DNA from: Flavobacterium sp. CS20
GTDB lineage: Bacteria > Bacteroidota > Bacteroidia > Flavobacteriales > Flavobacteriaceae
Reading direction: 5' to 3'
DNA length: 64,000 nucleotides
Assembly (NCBI RefSeq): GCF_018080005.1
Contig: NZ_CP073015.1
Location: 806,001-870,000 of the forward strand
Position 1 is the first letter of the stretch. Each line of letters begins with the position of its first letter. Positions 18,447 through 26,828 of this stretch are shown here, in pieces. The notes beneath the pieces are model-generated. The model ran no database searches, was not told the origin of the DNA, and was given only the letters and a program-made list of their open reading frames with translations. A program made the position numbers and the translations under genes.

Positions 18447-19436
18447 ATGAATTTAGGCATCTCCATAGTAATTGCAACATACAACGGAAAAGATAGGCTT
18501 GCTAATACATTAATGCACTTAAGGAATCAAAAGCTAAGTTGTCCTACCGAGATTATTTTAGTCGATAATGCTTCTACTGATGGCACTAAACAATTTGCGG
18601 ACAAATGGTGGAAAAATAATGGAGTGAGTTATATAGACTACTCATCATATCAACAGCCAATTCCAGGCAAATCTTATGCACAGGATTTAGGATATAGTAA
18701 AGCTAAATATAAATATCTGCTTGTATGCGATGATGATAATTGGTTGTGCAATGACTATGTTCAAACCGCATTTGAAATTATGGAATCTAATTCTGAAATT
18801 GGTGCTCTTGGCGGTTGGTGTGAAGCTGTTTTTGAAAGTGAAAAACCTGATTGGTTTGATACTTATGCAAAATATTTTGCAGTATCAAAACAAGGTACAG
18901 ATAGTGGAGACGTTACACATAAAAAAGGGTGTTTGTATGGTGCAGGAATGGTAATCAAAAAAAGCCATTGGGTTTATTTAAATAAGTTAGGCTTTAAACC
19001 ATTATTAACTTGCCGTAAAGGTAATACTTTGGCCTCTGGTGGTGATACAGAATACAGTTATGTTTTACGCTTGTTAGGATACAAAATGTGGTTTGACGAA
19101 CGCCTATATTTTAAACATTTTATGACCAAAGGGCGATTGAATTTAAACTATGTTAGTAGAATTCGAAAAGCCATGTCTGAATCAAATTTTGTTGTCAGTG
19201 CTTATGTAGATAAATTGAATAACCAAAAGCAAACCTCTAAAAGGTTTAAAAGAAAGTTTTTAAGCCTAGTCAAGCATAAATTTATAAAAAATGTAGCAAA
19301 AAGACTAGTGGGTAATTTTGAACAAAAGGAACAAGCTAAGGAATATTTCAGGCAATTAAAGCGTTTGTTGTTCTCATATAAAGCTTATGAAACCAACTAC
19401 AAATCAATAGATAAATGGTTGACAAATCATATATAA
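18447..19436 (+). CDS. Glycosyltransferase family 2
   Basis: The 329-residue product opens with ISIVIATYNGKDRLANTL and has VDNASTDGTKQF and CDDDNWLCNDYV, the nucleotide-binding and DXD motifs of family 2. GGDTEYSYVLRLLGYKMW is the ED-motif region. The C-terminal third is basic and helical, probably membrane-associated. It is encoded immediately after the GT8-like enzyme. A 39-bp gap separates it from the GT4 gene. Confidence 0.88.
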   Translation: MNLGISIVIATYNGKDRLANTLMHLRNQKLSCPTEIILVDNASTDGTKQFADKWWKNNGVSYIDYSSYQQPIPGKSYAQDLGYSKAKYKYLLVCDDDNWLCNDYVQTAFEIMESNSEIGALGGWCEAVFESEKPDWFDTYAKYFAVSKQGTDSGDVTHKKGCLYGAGMVIKKSHWVYLNKLGFKPLLTCRKGNTLASGGDTEYSYVLRLLGYKMWFDERLYFKHFMTKGRLNLNYVSRIRKAMSESNFVVSAYVDKLNNQKQTSKRFKRKFLSLVKHKFIKNVAKRLVGNFEQKEQAKEYFRQLKRLLFSYKAYETNYKSIDKWLTNHI

Positions 19437-19475
19437 TAATTTTAGCATTTAGATTAACAAAAATTTTTTAGACAA

Positions 19476-20690
19476 TTGAAGATATATTTTAAACTCAAAG
19501 CATTTCCACAAATTTCAGAAACATTTATTGTCAACAATATTATCTATGCTAAGAGTAAAGGCTATGAAGTTGGTATTTATGTAGATTGCTATAATGGTAT
19601 TGAAAATTCTTCTCAATCTGAATTACTGAAAAAATATAATATTGAAAGAGATATTATAAAACCCATTACTTTCAGTACTAATAAAGTAAAGAAAACATTT
19701 CAGGTTTTAAGAATGCTTTTAAATTTAAAAATTCTTTTTTATTTAATTCCTTATTATAAATTAAAACGTAAAAAAAATTTAACTCCATTGGTTGAACTCT
19801 ATCAATATAGAAGTTTTAAAAATCAAATTGTACACGTACATTTTAACAATGCAACACATCCTTTGGTTGAACTTTCAAGTATAGGGTATATCAATCCCAA
19901 GTGCATTATTACCTTTCATGGATATGATGCTTATTTAGAAGATAAAAATTCTTTTCAAATAAAATACAGTGAATTTTATAAAAAACACGTCGTAGGGGTA
20001 ACCATAAATTCTAAACATTTAACAATAGATGTATTAAAATTAGGAGTTGATAAAAATTTAGTAACTATAGTACCTATTGGTATAGATATTGATTTTTTTA
20101 GAGGTTCTCCAAAAAATATTAATGTAAAAAAAATAAAAATATTATCTGTAGGAAGATTAGTTCAATGGAAAGGTCATATTTATGGTTTAAAAGCTATAAA
20201 GCATCTAACTGATAAAGGTTATGAAGTAGAATATACAGTTATTGGTGCTGGAAATTTAGAACAAGAGTTAAAAAATGAAGCCAAAAAATTAGATATTTAT
20301 AATACCGTAACTTTTTTAGGAGCTTTACCACAAAAAGAAGTTTTTAAATACATGAAATCAAGTGATATTTTCTTACTACCTTCTACTTTTGATAATAAAG
20401 TAGGTCGCAGAGAAACCTTTGGTTTAGTTTCAGTAGAAGCACAAGCTGTAGGTCTTCCTGTAGTTGGTTTTAATTCTGGTGGTTTCCCCGAGACTTTAAT
20501 AGATGGTCAAACAGGTTTTGTAGTAGAAGACAGAAACGTAGAAGCCTTATCAGAAAAAATTGAGTATCTAATCACTCACCCCAACCAATATGCAAAAATG
20601 TCTAAAGCCGCCATCAATCACGCCTCAAAATTTGATCATAAAAAAACTACACAACAATATTTAGAATTGTATAAAACACTAACCCATTAA
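19476..20690 (+). CDS. Glycosyltransferase family 4
   Basis: This 404-residue GT-B fold protein has the C-terminal donor-binding domain of family 4: ILSVGRLVQWKGH, YTVIGAGNLEQEL, TFLGALPQKEVF and the EX7E region around ETFGLVSVEAQAVGLPVVG. The N-terminal acceptor domain includes ITFHGYDAY, as in WcaL and AmsK-type enzymes. The start is TTG at 19476. It is the last intact gene of the polysaccharide operon and is followed 2 bp later by a broken acyltransferase stub. Confidence 0.88.
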   Translation: MKIYFKLKAFPQISETFIVNNIIYAKSKGYEVGIYVDCYNGIENSSQSELLKKYNIERDIIKPITFSTNKVKKTFQVLRMLLNLKILFYLIPYYKLKRKKNLTPLVELYQYRSFKNQIVHVHFNNATHPLVELSSIGYINPKCIITFHGYDAYLEDKNSFQIKYSEFYKKHVVGVTINSKHLTIDVLKLGVDKNLVTIVPIGIDIDFFRGSPKNINVKKIKILSVGRLVQWKGHIYGLKAIKHLTDKGYEVEYTVIGAGNLEQELKNEAKKLDIYNTVTFLGALPQKEVFKYMKSSDIFLLPSTFDNKVGRRETFGLVSVEAQAVGLPVVGFNSGGFPETLIDGQTGFVVEDRNVEALSEKIEYLITHPNQYAKMSKAAINHASKFDHKKTTQQYLELYKTLTH

Positions 20691-20692
20691 AA

Positions 20693-20845
20693 ATGCTCTT
20701 CAACACCCTTGACTTTGCCATTTTTCTCACCATAGCATTTTATATGATAAGTCATAATCCAAACAAATTAAAAAAACACCAATTTATAATTCCGCAAAAA
20801 TTTAAGACATTTATTAATAATTCCATATTTTCAATTCCAGTATAG
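20693..20845 (+). pseudogene. N-terminal stub of an MBOAT-family O-acyltransferase
   Basis: The 50-codon frame begins MLFNTLDFAIFLTIAFYM, which closely resembles the start of AlgI/DltB-type membrane-bound O-acyltransferases. After about 20 residues the similarity stops and the text becomes unrelated and basic. Normal family members have more than 450 residues. The stub begins 2 bp after the GT4 stop, so a complete acyltransferase probably once ended this operon and was lost, leaving the repeat array in its place. Confidence 0.6.
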
Positions 20846-20890
20846 CTACTCCATAGCTAAAGTATAGCTAAGGTATAGCTAAAGTATGGA
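20841..20890. repeat. Imperfect 11-bp tandem repeat
   Basis: About four units similar to AAAGTATAGCT follow one another (actccatagct, aaagtatagct, aaggtatagct, aaagtatggat). They lie directly after the MBOAT stub. The following 90 bp to the repeat array are AT-rich, with no gene visible. Confidence 0.6.
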
Positions 20891-20979
20891 TAGTGTATTA
20901 AACCCATAACAAAATAACAACACAGCCTCAACAAAAAAACAAACAAAATATTGAATTATCCATAATTCCCTCATAGACA

Positions 20980-22110
20980 ACCCCTGTCATTCCGATACCG
21001 AAGCCTTGGTAGAGGAATCTTTCAATGAACCAAACCCCACTTGTCATTCTGAACGGAGCCTGCCAACCCCCTGTCATTCTGAACGGAGCCTGCGGAGTGA
21101 AGAATCTCTCAGTGAAATGAAAACCAATCTTGTCATTCTGAACGGAGCCCGCGAACCCCTTGTCATTCTGAACGGAGCTCGCGGAGTGAAGAATCTCTCA
21201 GTGAACCGAACCTCAATACGTGAAAAAGATTCCTCCTGCCGTCGGAATGACAAACCCCTTGTCATTCTGAACGGAGCCTGCGGAGTGAAGAATCTCTCAG
21301 TGAAATGAAAACCAATCTTGTCATTCTGAACGGAGCCTGCGAAGTGAAGAATCTCTCAGTGAACCGAACCTCAATACGTGAGAAAGATTCCTCCTACCGT
21401 CGGAATGACAACCTGCCGTCGGAATGACAACCTGCCGTCGGAATGACAAACCCCTTGTCATTCTGAACGGAGCCTGCGAAGTGAAGAATCTTTTGGTGAA
21501 CCGAAAACCAATCTTGTCATTCTGATACCGAAGTCTCGGTAGAGGAATCTTTCAGTGAAACGAAAACCAATCCTGTCATTCTGAACGGAGCCCGCGGAGT
21601 GAAGAATCTCTCAGTGAAATGAAAACCAATCTTGTCATTCTGAACGGAGCCTGCGGAGTGAAGAATCTCTCAGTGAAATGAAAACCAATACGTGAAAGAG
21701 AGATTCCTCCTGCCGTCGGAATGACAAACCCCTTGTCATTCTGAACGGAGCTTGCGAAGTGAAGAATCTCTCAGTGAAATGAAAACCAATACGTAAAAGA
21801 GAGATTCCTCCTGCCGTCGGAATGACATTCCCTTGTCATTCTGAGCGAAGCCTGCGAAGTGAAGAATCTCTCAGTGAAATGAAAACCAATCTTGTCATTC
21901 TGATACCGAAGCTTCGGTAGAGGAATCTCTCAGTGAACCGAACCCCAATACGTGAAAAAGAGATTCCTCCTGCCGTCGGAATGACATTCCCCTGTCATTC
22001 TGAACGGAGCTCGCGGAGTGAAGAATCTCTCAGTGAACCGAAAACCAATCTTGTCATTCTGATACCGAAGTCTCGGTAGAGGAATCTATCCGCGAAACAA
22101 AACTCAATAA
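20980..22110. repeat. Repeat array 2
   Basis: About 15 forward TTGTCATTCTGA units and several reverse CGGAATGACA units of the same family as array 1 fill this stretch. Core types ACGGAGCCTGCGGAGT, ATACCGAAGTCTCGGTAG and the short TGCCGT form all appear, with the same linkers (CTCAGTGAAATGAAAACC, AATACGTGAAAAAG). A tandem run of the short reverse form, AACCTGCCGTCGGAATGAC, is repeated at 21408-21448. The array lies directly downstream of the polysaccharide genes. Open frames across it are translations of repeats. Confidence 0.9.
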
Positions 22111-22375
22111 GTGAAAAAAAAAAAAAAAAAATCATCCTATCGTTTATTTTTTTTAACACATTTAAACTACTGTAAAACAACAATATACAAAATAATAATA
22201 TTATAATACATTATATATCAGTATTATAACTAACTTATTAATAATCAATAAACAAACTAAATGTTCATAACTTGTTGAAAACCTTATTTATAGTATTACT
22301 AAAAAAATAAAAAAAGCTTTTTAAATTTACACCAATATTAACCAGGCAGTTTTATCTGCCATAAATTTTTTAACA
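22111..22375. other. AT-rich intergenic region before the HU-like gene
   Basis: It starts with an 18-base A tract at 22114-22131. No ORF is supported. A short hairpin GGCAG/CTGCC at 22345-22360 lies just upstream of the HU start at 22376 and would be in its leader. No consensus -7 box is evident. Confidence 0.4.
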
Positions 22376-22757
22376 ATGGTAACATTTAAAACCGTTCAAA
22401 AGGTGAACCCACAAGATGTGGCGGCACCACGCAAGTTTTACGCCCAGGTCAAAACAAGTGGGCGTACAGATCTGAATCGATTGGCATTTTTAATTTCCAA
22501 TCAATCAACAGTCCGTAAGGCAGATTGCCTTGCTGTGCATGGAAGCATTTGTCCACAACATGTCTGACGAGCTCAGCCAAGGACATATTGTGTATCTAGG
22601 AGACTTAGGCTCTTTTCGCGTCAGCCTTAGCTCAGAAGGTTTCGACCTTGAAGAAGATGTGAGCTCAAACGCCATAAAGGACTCTAAAATTTTGTTTAGA
22701 CCTGGCAAGAGATTCCGTGATTTGCTTAAAACTTTAGAATTCAAAAAAGTGGATTAG
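22376..22757 (+). pseudogene. HU-like DNA-binding protein with a one-base frame break
   Basis: The two frames join into one HU/IHF-like protein of the Bacteroidota type. The first part reads FKTVQKVNPQDVAAPRKFYA, then LISNQSTVRKADCLAV. The second part, in the other frame, reads EAFVHNMSDELSQGHIV, then LGDLGSFRVSLSSEG and ILFRPGKRFRDLLKTLEF. Removing one base within 22538-22541 (CATG) gives 126 residues, the normal family length. All flanking motifs are conserved, so the break is either a sequence error or a recent mutation. It would be a nucleoid protein binding DNA without strong sequence preference. It lies alone between repeat arrays 2 and 3. Confidence 0.8.
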
Positions 22758-22786
22758 CCTGTATTCATAAGTTTTAAGCTTGTATT

Positions 22787-22823
22787 AAAACCTTGGTTTT
22801 TTCCGTGAACCAAGGTTTTTTTT
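22787..22823 (+). terminator. Rho-independent terminator of the HU-like gene
   Basis: The stem AACCTTGGTT (22789-22798) pairs perfectly with AACCAAGGTT (22808-22817), with a short loop and a run of eight T (22816-22823). It lies about 30 bp after the HU stop. Confidence 0.85.
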
Positions 22824-23394
22824 ATGTAAAATCTAAAGATTTATCACAAAAACAACCGCAGGTTTCTTCAATTTCCTGCTTAGGTTATGCTCAAAACCTA
22901 AGGTGGTTTTACTCAAAACCTAAGGTGGTTTTAAAATTTGCTGCTACAGCTTTTTTTAAAAAATCAATTTGAACCCAAATTATGCATTTGAGCAGATAAA
23001 AACATAGGTATATCGGGGTAAACCCTAAAAAAAATGCTCATATTGAATAAAAAAGTTGATAAAAAAAATGAAACTTACATTTTATGGATTCAAAATATGC
23101 AAAAAATATTAAAAAAACATTAAATATAAGTATTAAAAAAGCCGATTTATTGTGAAATATTTACTCAAAAAAAATAAAAAAAGCTCAAAAAAAGAATGAG
23201 GATTAGCCTGTATTCATATTTTTGAGCTGGTATTAAAACCGATATTTTCCGTATTATCGATATCCAAAAATATAAAATAGAATAGAGCATACCAAATTTA
23301 GTTATCAACAAACGTTGAAAACTATGCTTAGACCAGCAACAGCCTAACACTTCTCACCCCAAACAAAGCTTAACAATAGTCATTCAAAGATAAA
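22824..23394. other. Intergenic region with a 22-bp tandem repeat and a diverged copy of the HU 3' flank
   Basis: A 22-bp unit, CTCAAAACCTAAGGTGGTTTT plus one base, is repeated exactly at 22889-22910 and 22911-22932 apart from the first base. Further on, GGATTAGCCTGTATTCAT at 23200-23217 repeats the sequence at 22751-22768 that follows the HU gene. It is followed by TATTAAAACCGATA, a degenerate version of the HU terminator. This suggests that a second HU gene once stood here and was deleted. No coding region is supported. Confidence 0.55.
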
Positions 23395-24056
23395 CGCAGT
23401 GACAATGCTTCGGTATCGGAATGACAAACCCCTTTTGTCATTCTGAACGGAGCTCGCGGAGTGAAGAATCTCTCAGTGAAATGAAAACCAATCTTGTCAT
23501 TCTGATACCGAAGCCTCGGTAGAGGAATCTTTCAGTGAAACGAACCCCAAAACGTGAAAAAAGATTCCTCCTGCCGTCGGAATGACATCCTGCCGTCGGA
23601 ATGACAACCGATCGTCGGAATGACAACCGATCGTCGGAATGACATTCCCTTGTCATTCTGAACGGAGCCTGCGAAGTGAAGAATCTCTCAGTGAAATGAA
23701 AACCAATCTTGTCATTCTGATACCGAAGCTTCGGTAGAGGAATCTTTTGGTGAAATGAAAACCAATACGTGAAAGAGAGATTCCTCCTGCCGTCGGAATG
23801 ACATTCCCTTGTCATTCTGAACGGAGCTCGCGGAGTGAAGAATCTCTCAGTGAACCAAACCCCTTGTCATTCTGAACGGAGCCTGCGGAGTGAAGAATCT
23901 TTTGGTGAACCGAACCCCAAAACGTGAAAAAAGATTCCTCCTGCCGTCGGAATGACAACCTGCCGTCGGAATGACAACCGATCGTCGGAATGACATTCCC
24001 TTGTCATTCTGATACCGAAGTCTCGGTAGAGGAATCTCTCAGTGAAACAAACTTAA
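23395..24056. repeat. Repeat array 3
   Basis: Seven or so forward TTGTCATTCTGA units and many reverse CGGAATGACA units of the same family fill the gap. Four short reverse units with cores TGCCGT and GATCGT follow one another at 23570-23645. The array ends only a few bases from the clpC stop codon and lies between convergent genes, as array 1 does. Confidence 0.9.
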
Positions 24057-24059
24057 GAA

Positions 24060-26600
24060 TTAGTTTGCAGGCTGATGTTGAATATCAATGATCAATTCTT
24101 TAGCTTCTTTATCAAAATCCATTTTGATATGATCGCCTTCAGAAATATCTGAATTGACAATTTTTTCAGCTAAAGCATCTTCAATATATTTCTGAATAGC
24201 TCTATTTAAAGGTCTTGCACCATATTGTTTATCAAAACCTTTTTCGGCGATATATTTTTTAGCATCATCAGTCAAATCAAATTCATAACCCATTTCATCA
24301 ATACGCTTAAAGAGTTTATCAAGTTCAATATCAATAATTTTAAAGATATCTTCTTGCTCAAGGGCATTAAATATCACCACATCGTCAATTCTGTTGAGAA
24401 ATTCTGGAGCAAATGCTTTTTTGAGTGCACCTTCAATGACTTTTCTAGTATTAGAATCTTCTTGTTCTTTTCTCGCTTTAGTGCCAAAACCAACACCTTG
24501 ACCAAAATCTTTGAGTTTTCTCGCTCCAATATTTGAAGTCATGATGATAATGGTGTTTCTAAAATCAATTTTTCGACCTAAGCTATCGGTAAGATAGCCA
24601 TCATCAAGAACTTGCAATAGCATATTGAATACATCAGGATGGGCTTTTTCAACTTCATCGAGAAGCACAACCGCATAAGGTTTGCGTCTCACTTTTTCGG
24701 TCAATTGTCCACCTTCTTCGTAACCAATGTAACCAGGAGGAGCACCGATGAGTCTAGAGACGGCAAATTTTTCCATATACTCGCTCATATCGAGACGGAT
24801 AAGTGCACCTTCATTATCAAATAATTCTCTGGCAAGCACTTTTGCCAATTGGGTTTTGCCAACGCCAGTTTGTCCAAGAAAGATAAACGAGCCAATAGGT
24901 TTGTTAGGGTCTTTCAGTCCAGCTCTGTTACGCTGAATAGCTTTTGTAACTTTAGCCACCGCTTCATCTTGACCTATAACTTTACTCTTGATAACTTTTG
25001 GAAGTTGAGCTAACTTATTGCTTTCTGTTTTAGCAATTCGATTGACAGGAATACCAGTAATCATAGAAATAACATCTGCAATATGGTCTGCAGTAACGGT
25101 TTCTCGATTTTCTTTAGAATGTTTGTCCCATTCCTCTTGGGCAAGTTCTAATTCTTGTTCAACAGCTTTTTCATCGTCTCTTAATTTTGCGACTTCTTCA
25201 TATTTTTGTTTTTTGACTACAGAGTTTTTATGATTTCTGATATCTTCAAGCTGTTGTTCTAAATTGAGGATTTTTTGGGGAACTTTAATATTAGTAATAT
25301 GAATTCTAGACCCAGCTTCATCTAAAGCATCAATAGCTTTGTCAGGCAAAAATCGCTCTGTCATATAGCGAGATGTCAATGTGACACAAGCTTCTATAGC
25401 TTCGTCAGTATATTTCACATTGTGGTGATCTTCATATTTACCTTTAATATTATTTAATATTTCAATGGTTTCTTCTCTATTAGTTGGTTCAACAATAATT
25501 TTTTGGAAACGTCTTTCAAGAGCACCGTCTTTTTCAATATTTTGACGGTATTCATCTAAAGTTGTAGCACCGATACATTGTATATCACCTCTTGCCAAAG
25601 CGGGTTTAAACATATTGCTGGCATCTAAACTTCCCGTAGCACCACCAGCACCGACTATGGTGTGTATTTCGTCTATAAACAAAATGATATCGTCATTTTT
25701 TTCGAGTTCGTTCATCACAGCTTTCATCCGTTCTTCAAACTGACCTCGGTATTTGGTACCTGCAACCAAACTTGCTAAATCAAGGGTAACCAAACGTTTG
25801 TCATATAAAATACGAGAAACTTTACGCTGAATAATTCTCAAGGCTAAACCTTCGGCAATGGCACTTTTGCCAACACCAGGTTCGCCTATAAGCAAAGGGT
25901 TGTTTTTCTTTCTACGACTTAAAATTTGAGAAACGCGTTCAATTTCTTTTTGTCTTCCTACAACGGGGTCAAGTTTACCTTCTTCTGCCAAGACTGTAAG
26001 ATCGCGACCAAAGTTGTCTAAAACAGGAGTTTTAGATTTCTTTGAAGTGGTGCTTTTTGAAGTTTTGCTACTTTCAAAAGGATTTTTTCGCTTATCATCA
26101 TCAGATTCGTCTGAAATTGAGCTTGCTTGTGGAGATTCAATAAAATCGTCTTCCATACCTTTTAAAGCTTTAAACTTTTCTTTGACCACATCATAATCTA
26201 TTTTCAACTTGTTGAGCAACTTTGTCGTTGGGTCATTGTCATTTCTCAAAATACACAACAATAAATGAGCCGTATTGATTGAAGAACTTTGGAACAATTT
26301 GGCTTCTAAAAAAGTAGTTTTTAAAGCCCGTTCAGCTTGTCTTGTTAAGTGCAAATTCTTTTTTTCATTAGAAACATGAACAGGATTAGGCTCAGTAGGA
26401 TTTAAAATTTCTACTTTACGCCTTAAGTGGTCTAAATCAATAGCTAATGTGTTTAAAATATCTATAGCCATACCATCGCCTTCTCTTAAAAGACCTAATA
26501 GCAAGTGTTCTGTTCCTATAAAACTATGCCCAAGTCTAAGAGCTTCTTCTTTGCTAAAAGCAATTACATCTTTTACCTTTGGTGAAAAATTATCATCCAT
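24060..26600 (-). CDS. clpC: ClpC-type AAA+ unfoldase of the Clp protease
   Basis: This 846-residue protein has two N-terminal Clp repeats (about 3-145), first AAA+ domain with Walker [10 protein letters not shown] (about 239-247) and Walker [11 protein letters not shown], a UVR-like middle domain (about 430-480), and second AAA+ domain with GQTGVGKTQ and [13 protein letters not shown]-terminal D2-small domain follows. The middle domain marks ClpC rather than ClpA or ClpB. With ClpP it unfolds and degrades cytoplasmic proteins. The linker between the N-domain and AAA1 (about 150-190) is unusually rich in Ser, Lys and Asp. It stands alone, divergent from gyrA, with repeat array 3 at its 3' end. 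Confidence 0.95.
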   Translation of the reverse strand: MDDNFSPKVKDVIAFSKEEALRLGHSFIGTEHLLLGLLREGDGMAIDILNTLAIDLDHLRRKVEILNPTEPNPVHVSNEKKNLHLTRQAERALKTTFLEAKLFQSSSINTAHLLLCILRNDNDPTTKLLNKLKIDYDVVKEKFKALKGMEDDFIESPQASSISDESDDDKRKNPFESSKTSKSTTSKKSKTPVLDNFGRDLTVLAEEGKLDPVVGRQKEIERVSQILSRRKKNNPLLIGEPGVGKSAIAEGLALRIIQRKVSRILYDKRLVTLDLASLVAGTKYRGQFEERMKAVMNELEKNDDIILFIDEIHTIVGAGGATGSLDASNMFKPALARGDIQCIGATTLDEYRQNIEKDGALERRFQKIIVEPTNREETIEILNNIKGKYEDHHNVKYTDEAIEACVTLTSRYMTERFLPDKAIDALDEAGSRIHITNIKVPQKILNLEQQLEDIRNHKNSVVKKQKYEEVAKLRDDEKAVEQELELAQEEWDKHSKENRETVTADHIADVISMITGIPVNRIAKTESNKLAQLPKVIKSKVIGQDEAVAKVTKAIQRNRAGLKDPNKPIGSFIFLGQTGVGKTQLAKVLARELFDNEGALIRLDMSEYMEKFAVSRLIGAPPGYIGYEEGGQLTEKVRRKPYAVVLLDEVEKAHPDVFNMLLQVLDDGYLTDSLGRKIDFRNTIIIMTSNIGARKLKDFGQGVGFGTKARKEQEDSNTRKVIEGALKKAFAPEFLNRIDDVVIFNALEQEDIFKIIDIELDKLFKRIDEMGYEFDLTDDAKKYIAEKGFDKQYGARPLNRAIQKYIEDALAEKIVNSDISEGDHIKMDFDKEAKELIIDIQHQPAN

Positions 26601-26828
26601 ATGTTTATTTTCTTTTTTTTCTTAAAATTAATAGCATAAATTACGCCATACATGACAGCAAGTAACAATTTTTTTACTTAAATCGCTCATAAAATATTAT
26701 TAAGTTATCAACGAATATATAATAATTCTTTGTTAATAAAAAATTTGTAAAAGCTTCAAATAAAGAAATTACTTTTTAAAAATTAATTAAATTAGCAGAT
26801 TGATAATAAATAATCCAAATTAAAAAAA

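Noticed and set aside
21006..23815. Open frames in repeat arrays 2 and 3
   Set aside because: Same repeat translations as in array 1. Their frames depend on unit length only.
2640..24056. Repeat arrays as CRISPR
   Set aside because: Units occur in both orientations, have variable cores and irregular spacing, and no cas genes are nearby.
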